From Symbiodinium natans (Eukaryota; Sar; Dinophyceae; Suessiales; Symbiodiniaceae), in NCBI GenBank assembly GCA_905221605.1, contig CAJNDS010002266.1, positions 1 to 64,000 of the forward strand: a stretch of DNA of 64,000 nucleotides, written 5' to 3'. Below the pieces are notes generated by a model. The model worked only from the letters and a program-made list of their open reading frames with translations. It ran no database searches and was not told where the DNA came from. Within the stretch, counting starts at the first letter, position 1. Every line of letters starts with the position of its first letter. The position numbers were made by a program, and so were the translations under genes. Below, piece after piece: positions 23,132 through 33,528 of the stretch.

Positions 23132-23185
23132 AAGTTGCAGGGCCGCGCGGTGCGAGGCGCAGACGCTCCGCAGAGCCTTCCGCGC
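23132..23185 (-). CDS. Exon-like coding island (18 codons, phase 0-0)
   Basis: AGCCAG|GCG CGG AAG … CAA CTT|GCCTGA, a GC donor with an in-frame stop just inside the intron. It reads ARKALRSVCASHRAALQL. Confidence 0.55.
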
Positions 23186-23913
23186 CTGGCTTAGGGCTTA
23201 AGGAAGGTTTGGGGCTTTACAAGGTTTAGGATATTTAGAGTATAGGCTTAGCTTAGGGTTTAGGGTTTGTAGGGTTTGAAAGGGTTTGCAGGGTTTGTAG
23301 GGTTTAGGCAAAAAAAATTGGGCTTCGGGGTTTACAGGGTTTAAAGAGCGCTGTTTGTAGGGTTCGAGGGTCTGGCCCTTTTCGGGGACGCGGTCTGGCG
23401 GGAAGAGGGTTGAGGATTCCTCGGCCTAGGGAGCTTCCGGAGGATTGGGGGAGGGGCCCGGGGGGACCAAGTAGAAGTCAACATCAGAAGGGTTTAGGGT
23501 TTAGGGTTTAGGGTTTAGGGTTTAGGGTTTAGGGTTTAGCTACACCAGAAAAATCTTGTGATACTGGCCGGCGGCCAGTTTGTTAGGTGAAAGTGCGGGC
23601 TGATGCAGATGAGACCGGTTTTCGGTCAACGCCCGCGGCTGACGCTCATGATGCCGGAACTAAGGCCGGCTTTCATGTATGTGTACGTAGATAGGTATAT
23701 TTGATTTATGTGTATTTGCACAGCATAAGAGGTACCATTGATAGAGATCACTATGTCGCAAATTGATGCCTCTTTAGAGTCAAGTTAGCCGGATTGAGAT
23801 CCACCCCGTTGTTCAAAACTCCTCTTAAAACAAAGAGATACAAAGATATTCTGAACATGGTTGCCGAAAACCTAAACCCTAAATTCTAACCGACAATCAC
23901 ACATAGCGCAGGC
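23186..23913. other. Repeat traces and unique sequence, no gene seen
   Basis: Degenerate TTTAGGG to 23540 and then unique AT-richer sequence (23560-23870) without convincing frames. Confidence 0.45.
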
Positions 23914-24000
23914 CTGTGGCCGAGCCAGACGCAGGTCCAGCAAGAACGGCGCAGCTTGCAAGCACGGCAGGGCTTCGATGAGCGCGCACGAGGACACCAC
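23914..24000 (-). CDS. Exon-like coding island (29 codons, phase 0-0)
   Basis: TTGCAAG|GTG GTG TCC … CGG CCA CAG|GCCTGC, a GC donor. It reads VVSSCALIEALPCLQAAP then FLLDLRLARPQ. TTTAGGG follows at 24020-24090. Confidence 0.65.
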
Positions 24001-25461
24001 CTTGCAAGAAGCTGAGACGATTAGGGTTTAGGGTTTAGGGTTTAGGGTTTACGGGTTTAGGGGTTTAGGGTTTAGGGGTTTAGGGTTTAGGGCCGTAGAC
24101 CCCTAAACCCTGAGACCCGAACCGGTTGAAAGCAGAGAGAGGTTCGGTGCAGGTCTGCTGAGGCAACTCTTGGGATGACTGGAAGTGCAACCCTATAAAT
24201 CTCCTAAAGCCCTCCTCCACAAAACAACCATCATGGCAACCAGGGTCGCAGTCATGATGTGATCGCGATTTGATCATGATGATAATTGTTGACGGTGGTT
24301 GCGACGACGATGATGCGAAGTCGTAGCTGCTAGCGATCTTGATACCACAGTTGTTATTGCTGTTGTTCCTGGTTTGATAGCACATGCTATTGCGAATTGC
24401 CGTTTCTGTTGAGTTTTTGCATTTGATTAGCATTGATCGTAGGATTTTTGTAATTTTGTACCAATACTAATTTTTGGTTGCCTGTCGTCTTCGAATAGCC
24501 ATACTGACTGTGAATGACGAGAAGAATCATAGTCGTCATGGCACTGAGCATTACCATGTTGTAGCTGTTCCCCTGTTTCCTGAACCCAACCTTAAAACCC
24601 TCAACTCAACTTTCGGAAGAGAGAAAAAAACTTACCTGAGCTGAGCTCATCTGAGCTGAGGCCTGAGGTTGTCGGGCCCTGAAATCTTCAGTCTCCAGGC
24701 CAGCCCCAAGACTAAGATTTCCTCATAAAATGCTTTTGTACCGAGGCCGGGCAATCAAATTTCCAAGGGGGTAGTCCAGCAGCTGCCCGAATGCCGTATA
24801 ATGTAAAACCTTTGCTCCCCCGGAAGTATATTTTTTTGCGGGCTAGTTGGGTTTGGATCCAGAGGCCTAAGGGCTGAGGCTTCCTAAACCTTGAGGCCTG
24901 AGGTTGTCGGGCCCTGAAATCTTAAGCCTCCAGGCCAGCCCCAAAGCTAAGATTTCCTTATAAAATGATTTGTACCGAGGCCGGGCAATCAAATTTCAAA
25001 GGGGGTAGTCCAGCAGCTGCCCGAGTGCCGTTTGATATAAAACGCTTGCTCCCCCGGATTTTTTTCATTTTTGCGGCTGGCTCGGTTGGGATAGATGGAT
25101 CCCCTTTAAATTCGTACGCAGACAACATTACCTAAGAGGAAGAGGAGAGGAAGAGGAGAGGAAGAGGAGAGGGAAGAGGAGCCAAGAGGAAACGAAGAGG
25201 AGCCGGGGGGGGGGAGGGGCCGAAAATTAGTTTGGGGGATACCCTTTTTTTTGTTACTATTGCGGGGGCGGAATTAGTTTGGGGGAGGGGGGGGGGCCCC
25301 CCACTAATCAGGAGACCACATTGACCCTAAACCCTTAAAACCCACCCCAAAACCCTTAAAACCCACCCCTAAACCCGAAACCCTAGCCCTAAACCCTTAA
25401 AACCCACCCCCCAAAACCCGAAAACCCTAAACCCTAAACCCCAAACCGTAAACCCCAACAC
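24001..25461. other. Unique region with a tandem duplication
   Basis: 24100-24640 is AT-richer with (GAT/CAT)-type codon-like repeats and no supported gene. A segment starting at 24662 is repeated at 24897 (offset 235 bp, about 190 bp aligned by eye). 25130-25200 is a purine (GAAGAG)n tract; 25215-25300 has G-runs; 25325-25460 is degenerate CCCTTAAA/CCCTAAA. Confidence 0.6.
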
Positions 25462-25546
25462 TTCTCCAAATCTGGGCAAGGGAACCAAGGGCTCCAGGGG
25501 CTGCAATGTAGAATCGGGGAGGTCCCGGAGCCTTGGCTGAGGTCTT
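25462..25546 (-). CDS. Exon-like coding island
   Basis: Opens after TTCATAG and reads RPQPRLRDLPDSTLQPLE then PLVPLPRFGE, to a GT donor (GAGAA|GTGTT). Pro/Leu-rich. Confidence 0.5.
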
Positions 25547-26239
25547 CTATGAAGCAAAGGTAGGAGCTTGGGGGTTTAGGGTTCAGGGTTTGAGATTTGG
25601 GGTTCGGGGTCTAGGGTTTGGGGTATAGGGTTTAGCGTCTCGGGTTTGCGGTGGGGGGATTACGGTTCTGTGAAGATTTTGGGACTTTGGAGAGCTTAGG
25701 TCTATAGCATAGCTCCCAGGTGGCCAAAAAGGCTACTGACTTAGCACCTTCGGGAGCTTGGCGAAGATGAGGAGTGCCGCCTCAGTAGCCTTCTGCACCT
25801 ACCAGGCACACGCCGCCAGGGCTTTAACCATCTTTAATCTGCTTAGGCACGAGTTGAGGGCTCTTAGGGCTTCTTATCGCGTTGTGGGTCTGAGGCTTGG
25901 CGAAGATGGCTCTGCAGTTGAGGATGCAGGGTTGAGGCCTTGGGGGTATGTAAGAGGGTTGAGGAAATCATCACGAGGGCGTGTAGCTTGAGGACTCATG
26001 GTGAGCCATGCACTCACGCTGCATGTCTCACAGCGGCATGCGATCATATCCCAAGTCCTCGAGAAACCTCTCAAGATAAACTTCATAACCCTAAGTAAGC
26101 CCCCTCTGAAAAAAAGCCTAGACACTAAACCCTCCTACCCTAACCCTAAAACCCCCAAAACCCAGACACACTAAACCCTGAAACCCCTCCTTGAACAACA
26201 TCCGTGAACCCTGAGAGGGGGGGGGGAGGGGTTCAGGAC
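25547..26239. other. No gene clearly supported
   Basis: TTTAGGG traces (25575-25650). Overlapping frames at 25758-26125 on both strands; neither has clear splice signals. Confidence 0.4.
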
Positions 26240-26385
26240 TTCGGGTTTCGGGTTTAGGGCTTAGGGTTTAGGGCTAGGGTTTAGGGTTTAGGGTTTAGGG
26301 TTTAGGGTTTAGGGTTTAGGGTTTAGGGTTTAGGGTTTAGGGTTTAGGGTTTAGGGTTTAGGGTTTAGGGTTTAGGGTTTAGGGG
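26240..26385. repeat. TTTAGGG array, about 145 bp
   Basis: About 18 near-perfect units. Confidence 0.95.
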
Positions 26386-26396
26386 GAGAAGGGATC

Positions 26397-26489
26397 CTGT
26401 GCCTCTTCCTTCTTGCCGCCCTTGGCGTACTCGGCCAGGAGCCAAAGGGCCGCTTCGGCGCGCTGCCAGGAGCCGCCAGCAGTGAGAAC
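26397..26489 (-). CDS. Exon-like coding island (31 codons, phase 0-0)
   Basis: CAAGAG|GTT CTC ACT … GAG GCA CAG|GATCCC, a GA donor. It reads VLTAGGSWQRAEAALWLL then AEYAKGGKKEEAQ. The GGSWQRAEAALWLLAE part resembles the second helix of a PPR-like repeat, but one unit is not enough to name it. Confidence 0.6.
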
Positions 26490-26852
26490 CTCTTGGGGGG
26501 GGCTCTAGGGCTTCAGGGTTTTTAGGGTTTTAGGGTCTTAAGGTGTTGGGTTTAGGTGCTTAGGGGTTTAGGGTTCAGGGTTTAGGGTTCTAGGGTTTCA
26601 GGGTTTTCAGGGCGTTTAGGGCGTTTAGGGCGTTTAGGGTTTTTAGGGTTTTTAAGGGTTTCAGGGCTTAGGGGTTTAAGGGTTACGCGTTAGCGGTTCA
26701 GGGTTTTGAGGTTCAGGGGTTCAGGTTTTCGGGTGTTCAGGTCGCGGGGATCCCTCTGAGCTTTCGAATTTTCATTACGTCCTTGTTCTTGGAAGGTTTG
26801 ATCCACCAGGGGTTCCTTTCAGGGACCAAGTAGAGCAGCTCCCTCTTTGTTA

Positions 26853-26992
26853 ACCCCTAAACCCTAAACCCTAAACCCTAAACCCTAAACCCTAAACCCT
26901 AAACCCTAAACCCTAAACCCTAAACCCTAAACCCTAAACCCTAAACCCTAAACCCTAAACCCTAAACCCTAAACCCTAAACCCAAACCCTTC
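26853..26992. repeat. CCCTAAA array, about 140 bp
   Basis: About 19 near-perfect units in the opposite orientation to 26240-26385. Confidence 0.95.
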
Positions 26993-26996
26993 AGCC

Positions 26997-27083
26997 AATC
27001 TTCGAATTTGAGTCCCTAGGAGCCTTCCTCAGATCCTCAAATGCCGGCTCAACGAGGGTCACGCGCCTGGAGCGCCATGGCTG
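26997..27083 (-). CDS. Weak exon-like island
   Basis: Reads WRSRRVTLVEPAFEDLRK then APRDSNSKIG and stops. Directly adjacent to a CCCTAAA array; ends approximate. Confidence 0.35.
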
Positions 27084-28492
27084 AAACCGGGCTTGTGGTT
27101 TTCGGGTGGTTTCGGGTTTCGAGAGATGCCTGTAATTGAGGTTTAGGATGTAGGTCTTAGGGCTTCCAATTCGGGTTTATGCCCTTCGGCTATTGCATTT
27201 TGAGCTGTTGGAATTGGAGGGCTTAGGGTGAAGGGTCTGCTACAAATTTCAGAGGGAATAGCGAGGGAGATGGGTATGCAGGGAAACCCACCCTACATCC
27301 CTAAGGCCTTTAAATCCAAAACCCTAGGCCCCGAAACCCTAGAGCTTAGACCGTAAGCTGCTTACCCTAAACCCTAAACCCTACTACGGCTTCATCGGAC
27401 CTTGTCCGGACGGTTGTTGCCGCAAGCTGATGTGACCCCTGTAGCCCTCAACAGAACGTTGACATGCTAAATCCTAAGCCCTAAACATCCCTAAACCCCA
27501 TGGTTTAGGGCTTGAAGTTTCGAGTCAAATCCCTAGATCTAAACCTTTGCCCTAGTACCCCAAACCCTAAGGCGCAACCCCTAAACTCCAAATCTTGAAA
27601 CCTACGACGGCCCCCAAAAAAGAATCCTAACCCCCCAAGCCCCAGGGTTTCATGGCCTGGGCGAAGCTAGCTGCCACGCCCCCGCCAAGGACCTCGGATC
27701 TGCGTCGTTTGGAGAGTTTCGGGGTATCGGGCTCGCCCTAGGTGACTAAACCTGAGGCCCCAAACTCCAGCTGTAGGCAAGCGGCCAAAGGGCCTCGCGC
27801 AGGGGCTCTGTGTCCTGCCAGCAGGGCTTAGGTTTTGGGCTTAGGGCCTCATTTGTGGGCAGGTTTTAAGGTTAGCGCTCAGGAAGGCTGCCGCACCAGA
27901 AGCCCTGACAATCCCTCTGCCATAGAACACAAGCCTGAAGAAGTCCAAGCTCCTGCCTTAAAAACGCCATTAAATCATCATCTGAACCACTCAACAACAC
28001 CCGTCCATCTACAGCAAGTTCTAAATTTGCTCTTGTAGATCTGTTCAGGGCTCTGAATTCTTACTTGTGACATCCTCTTAACTTATTGCCTTCGACAGTC
28101 TTTCCTCCGCAGCACCCAAAAAAATACCCCCCCTACATCCTGAAACCCGAAACCCCGAATAAACCGGCCCCTCTACTTCTCGTAGGGGCTCTGTGGCCGG
28201 CCTCCCCGTCAACCCACTCTGCAGCCATGAAGAAACCTCACAAGGCAAGATCTTCGGGCTTAGGGTGGTTTAAGGTCCATGCGTTTCAGGACTGCAGGTC
28301 TTCGTGCAGGGCCGCACATACCCTCAATCTTGCAATGAAATAAGCCTTGCAAACCCCTAAACCCCTGAAGCCTAGGATGTAGCTAAACCTTAAATTTTGA
28401 GCAAAAGTACCCTCAGAGCTCAAACCTGCGGGTGTTCCAAGGGGGGGTGTTCCAGTAGGGCTTTCAGTGCCCAAGATGTCCTAACCCCTTAA
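27084..28492. other. Mosaic, weak islands only
   Basis: A short minus island at about 27785-27828 (DTEPLREALWPLA after GGCAG) is possible. Otherwise degenerate telomere-like words and unique sequence. Confidence 0.4.
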
Positions 28493-28620
28493 CCCTAAAC
28501 CCTACAACCCAATACCCTATAACCCTATAACCCTATAACCCTATAACCCTATAACCCTATAACCCTATAACCCCATAACCCTGGCCCTATAACCCTATAA
28601 CCATAAACCCTAAACGCCTC
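28493..28620. repeat. CCCTATAA octamer array
   Basis: About ten tandem CCCTATAA units, an 8-bp variant of the telomere-like heptamer. Confidence 0.9.
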
Positions 28621-31600
28621 GAAACTCCAAGCGGCATTCCCGAAAGCGGGCGAAGGCGATGTCAAAACGAGGATCCTCACGTTATGGTGTAGGGTTTAGG
28701 GTTTAGGGTGAAACAGCTTTGCATGCATATGAAGGACTCACTCAGGGGTACCCTTTTTTGGTAATAAGGACTCTTAAGTTTTTTTTTAAGTGGATGTAGG
28801 AAGATGAAGGATTAAGGACCGGGATGAACGCAGCCCCAAAAACACTCTTGCTTTGGGACTGTGGTGAGAAGTCAAAACAGAGCCCGAATGAAGGCTCACA
28901 CTCCACAACCAAACAGCAACCTGGTGCAAACTTCCGTCTCTTGTCTTTGCTGCGGTGGCCCAATAGATACATACATAGCCCAACCCTAGTTAAGCCCTCT
29001 CTGGTTTTCTCTTCCTTTTTTTCTCTCACTCTCTCTCTCTCTCTATCTTTTTCCCTCTCTCTTTCTTTGTTCTTCTCTCGCTCTCCTTTCTTTCTTTCTT
29101 TCTTTCGGAGGGCGTGGGGGCCGGAGCCCCCGGGCGTCATCGCCCGCCCCGGATCGGGGTGGATCGAAGGTTCGGTAGGCGACGATGGTGTGAGAGACTT
29201 GTCTTTTCCCCGCCCCCCGTACTCGCCCTGTAAGAGCTCCCTATATGTCCCCGCCCCCCTCATGCCGCTATGTCTCCACACACCTCGTCTGTGAGACATT
29301 GCCTTATCGATCCTGCGCAGGACTATGAGTGCCCCAGCAACTCCAACACGTAGCCAACTACCCTCGAACAGCCCCTAAGGTTTCGCCCTGCCTGCTTCGT
29401 GGATCGGTGAAACGGGGTGTGACCGGTTTCGACATGTTGGACGAGTCTTGCCCCCCTTAGAGCCCACCTACCCATACTGGAAACTTATTGTGCCCTACTC
29501 CCCTTACTTCGCGTCCAACATGTGTTGCTCTACGGCCCCCTCTTGTTCTGGGCACTGCACTTTTAGGAAGTCCCCTGTTGTATTGCACCAAACCGCCTCC
29601 TACAGACCGTGCTGAACCACACCCACAAGACCCCCTAGTTGACTCCCTGTGCCTCTCGGTATAGGGCTGGCTCTCTCTCTCTCTCTCGCTCTCTTTCGCT
29701 CTGTCTCTCTCTCTCTCTCTCGAAGAGCGTGCCCACGGTGAGACCACTCAGCAGCTTGCTGTAAGGGAGCATGGTAAATAAGAGGCAACAAGTTATAACG
29801 CGAGCCATCGAGGGACTTTGCCTTGCAAATTCTGGCAGGATGAAATGATCAACCGCAGGACGACTTGCACACATGATATGCAGACTATCTGCAACACTCT
29901 TCAGCTAGGCCCGAAGATGGGACCAGGGGTCTCCTTGGGCCAGGCAGAAAGCCCCGGCAGTGAGTGCACCAGCAACCAGAACTGGAAACGTTGTCTACTA
30001 AAGTTCCGGATAGCCATCAGAGTTTGAATTGCCGCAGTTTCCCTGTAAGGCCCCTGGGGTGCCCTCCTAGACAGCATTGTGGGATAGTGGTTGGTTGTGA
30101 AACAAGCCTGTGGAATGCTACAGCTGTCCCACACTGCTGGCCTGGCTATTGGAAGCACCTGACGAAGTCTTCGCCTTTACAATTTACACCCCAAAACCCC
30201 ATAACCTGCCCCAAACCCCAAAACTTTAAGCCCTAAACCCTTGACACCCAAAGAGCCCACACCGTCCTTGGTCTCACCAAGCTGCTGAACCATACGGGAC
30301 CTTCGCGGGACATGTCTTCGATGCGACACTCATTCGTTGGTATGTCAAGCGTGCCCCAGAGTAGGGCTTAGGGCTTAGGGCTTAGGGCTTGGGGTTTGGG
30401 GTGTAGGGTTTAGTGTTTAGGGTTTACGATTACAAAAAAACTGAGAGAAGGTAGAAGACTGGTCATACTGAGACACTCTACATTCTGCAATGCTTTAAAT
30501 CTGTCTCTGTATCCTGTCTTCCTTGAGACAGGCTTGTGCGTCTTGCGCCTGGAATATTCACCTCCAAGAACCCCTCCTTCTAAACTGGATCAGAGGATTC
30601 CCGCATGTGCATTTTGAGCCGTTTTTTGACGCGTGCAGCATCGCTCCAAGCGGCGCTTCTGAAATGGGTTTAGGGTTTAGGGTTTAGGGTTTAGGGTTTA
30701 GGGTTGAGGGTTGAGGGTTGAGGGTTTATGGGGTTTAGGGTTTATGGGGTTTCTGAGCCTAAGTCCAGGGCTGGTTTGTTGAACAGTCGGAGTGCCAGGG
30801 AATGAAAGCTGTAACAATGATATGGTATAAGCATCATGTACAACAGGAGTGGCGCAAGAGCACAAAGCAGTTTGCAATCAGCGCTCCGAGCGCAAACCGT
30901 CAGAAGCACTTGAGGACGTAGGCCCTGAGCCTGACCTGCCTGGAGCGAGACAGTGCCCGTGCCGAAGTCGATGCTACAGGGAGTTTACAGTAGGTTGTGT
31001 CGGTGTCAAGGCAGGGGTGTCGAGAATGGCGTGCAATGTCAAGGGTGGCAGGTGTTCAGTGTCGGAAAAAACAGAAATCGCGATCCGGCTATAGCCCGGT
31101 AGCGTTGCAAGGCCCAAATCCCTGAGCCCGACACCCCATAAACACTGCACCCCCCAACACCCACAAACCCCGCACCCCCTAAATATACAAATCAGCAAAC
31201 CCTAAACACCCCCCAAACCAAAACCCTCTGAATCTAAAAACCCTGTATATATCCCTTGCTTCTGAGATCCAGACCACAGCTCAACGCCCGCCAGGCGGGT
31301 TGAAATCACAGGCGCCTGGATCGGAGCTGCCACGATTACCGTACAGGTTTAGGACTCATTTTCCTCTTATTATTTGTTTTGTGTGTAGGAATGCGCGTGC
31401 TATCGATTATTTTGTTCCGTTGGTCATGCTAGTTGAGTTTACTTGAGGCTGCATCTATGAACTTTTTGTTCATGCATTGTTTGCGTAGCGCATAAATATA
31501 AAACCCTTTGCCCTGAACCCTCAAACAAAACTTGCTTTCCGTGTTTTTGAGAAAATACATAAAATTCACGAGAATGGGTGACGCTAGAATAGACCCCCCA

Positions 31601-32850
31601 ATAGTAGGATTCCCTTATGAGAAGGACCCCCACGGTACCCTAGTTTCGGAAACCACCATATGTGCGTGGTGATACCACAGGGAGCGGAGGGCTGACTACG
31701 AAACCAAGATCCTACAACTAATAGACGCATGCAGCCCTTTTTGTGGTGTTAAGGCTTAGGAATTACGGCTAGGTAGGGCTTAGGGTTTAGGGCTTAGGCT
31801 TAGGGAGGCTTAAGGGTTTAGGGTTTAGGGAATCAAATGCCGCTCTCACCCATTTTTCCCCCGAAACCGTACTGCCATCGAAATGTCTTGATCCCTCTTT
31901 GAGCCGTCAGCACCCGAAACTCTGCACCTAAACCCTAAACCCGAAACCCTAAACCCTAAACCCTAAACCCGAAACCCTAAACCCTAAACCCTAAACCCTA
32001 AACCCTGAACCCTGAACACTGAACCCTGAACCCTGAACCCTTGAATCCCGGAGCCCGATGGACGACACTTGGACAGTTGCAAGTGGGTAGCGCAAGACTC
32101 TTCCAGAATCTAAACCGCATTGCGATCTGGTTTGATCTAAGCCTCGTATGAGACTCGCTGAGTATAAAGGAAACTTCCCACCTGAATCTGCCTAACACTT
32201 GTGGTTCCATTTCCCTTCAAGCCCGCATTCCTCCGCCCGAAATGCCCTACATCCTTAAAACCCTCAATCCTTAACCTAAACCCACATGCGTTGGTACTTG
32301 CGAGTGCGTTTTTCTTCACTTTTCCTGTCAGGAGTCCGGAGAGGGGGTGGTAGATGGTTTGGGACGAGGGTTTGTTGCGATCATGTTTCGCTAACCATTT
32401 TAAGACCCTGCTATTTACGGCGTTTTTGCCTCTTTATGCAGCATGTTGCAGGAGGATGTTTGATGTTCAGCAACACGAGGGGCTGTCACCAGTGTTCATG
32501 CCATTTGCGAACATGCCCCCCCAAAACATGCTATTTACAGCGATTTGCCTCTTTTTACAACGTGCGTCTCATCGAATACCTCTACACAGAGTCTGTCGCT
32601 TCACTTGGGGAAAGTGTGCAACAAGGAGTGCCCCAAGTTTGAACTCCTTCATGTCCTGAAGCACGAATCATATCCCTCACACGCACGAAGTCCTGCAATT
32701 ATGCCCGAAAACGTACAGGCCTGCCGCCACATGGCCAGACATCAGCGTGTGACCCCCTAAACCCTAAACCCCGGAACCCGAAACCCTATCTACACCCTGA
32801 AACCCTACACCCTAAAACCCTAAAACCCTAAAACCCTAAAACCCTAAAAG
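28621..32850. other. Long region without a supported gene
   Basis: Contains pyrimidine microsatellites at 29010-29105 and 29665-29720, TTTAGGG at 30665-30760 and degenerate CCCTAAA at 31925-32040. A diverged tandem duplication (about 45 bp, offset about 121 bp) lies at 32403-32449 and 32524-32570. Frames over the TC tracts are Arg/Glu-rich artefacts. A 40-bp segment at about 31588-31630 resembles 13870-13912. Confidence 0.5.
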
Positions 32851-32975
32851 CCCAAAAACCCGAAATGTTGGCCGGCCTGGAGCAGGAAAGCAGCAGGCTC
32901 CAGCAGGTCCAGGCCACACGGCGGCAGGTCCAAGAGGACGCTTGCTGCCTCAAGTCACTGGTGCGGAAGGCGTTG
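32851..32975 (+). CDS. Exon-like coding island (plus strand), coiled-coil-like
   Basis: Opens after CTAAAAG and reads MLAGLEQESSRLQQVQATR then RQVQEDACCLKSLVRKAL to GCGTTG|GTGTTTAG, where the GT donor lies at the first TTTAGGG unit. Heptad-like Leu/Gln spacing suggests a coiled coil. CCCTAAA precedes and TTTAGGG follows on its own sense strand, the same arrangement as the minus-strand islands. Confidence 0.6.
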
Positions 32976-33330
32976 GTGTTTAGGGTTTAGGGTTTGGGGT
33001 TTGGGGTTTGGGGTTTAGGGTTTAGGGTTTAGGGTTTAGGGTTTAGGGTTTAGGGTTTAGGGTTTAGGGTTTAGTATAGGGTTGACGGTTGCGGCTATGG
33101 GGTTAACGGCTTGTGTTGGGGGGATGGTTAGAGGGATCCACTCCCCTCCGGGGGGAGGTGCAAGCAAACTATCCCACCAACGATTGAAAGTGGGTTGGCA
33201 AGCCATCTGCGCAGAGCTCGGATTTAGGGATTAGGGGTTTAGGGTTTAGGGTTTAGGGTTTAGGGTTTAGGGTTTAGGGTTTAGGGCTACTGGGATTCTG
33301 AGTATTCTGTCTTGTGGAATCAAGGTGCAG

Positions 33331-33428
33331 GGGCAAGTTCAAGAACTCTCAGGCGCCGGCGGCATCCACATGTCCGCCAGCCAAGGCAGTAAGGGCAGCA
33401 TGGAAGAGACCTCACGGTCTCATCTCAG
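33331..33428 (+). CDS. Exon-like coding island (plus strand)
   Basis: GGTGCAG|GGG CAA GTT … reads GQVQELSGAGGIHMSASQ then GSKGSMEETSRSHL. Same strand as 32851-32975 and possibly the next exon of the same gene. The intron between contains TTTAGGG at both 32977-33075 and 33225-33287, so there is no inverted pair here. Confidence 0.5.
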
Positions 33429-33430
33429 AA

Positions 33431-33528
33431 CCCTAAGGGTCCGTGTACCTAAATGGGGAATACTTGGGCCTATATATAGTAACTTTGGGGTCTAAGTATA
33501 CGATATTAAGGTACATGGACGCTTAGGG
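33431..33528. mobile_element. Foldback (MITE-like) element
   Basis: CCCTAAGGGTCCGTGTACCTAA at the left pairs with TTAAGGTACATGGACGCTTAGGG at the right, with a TATATATA-containing core. No coding capacity. Confidence 0.5.
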
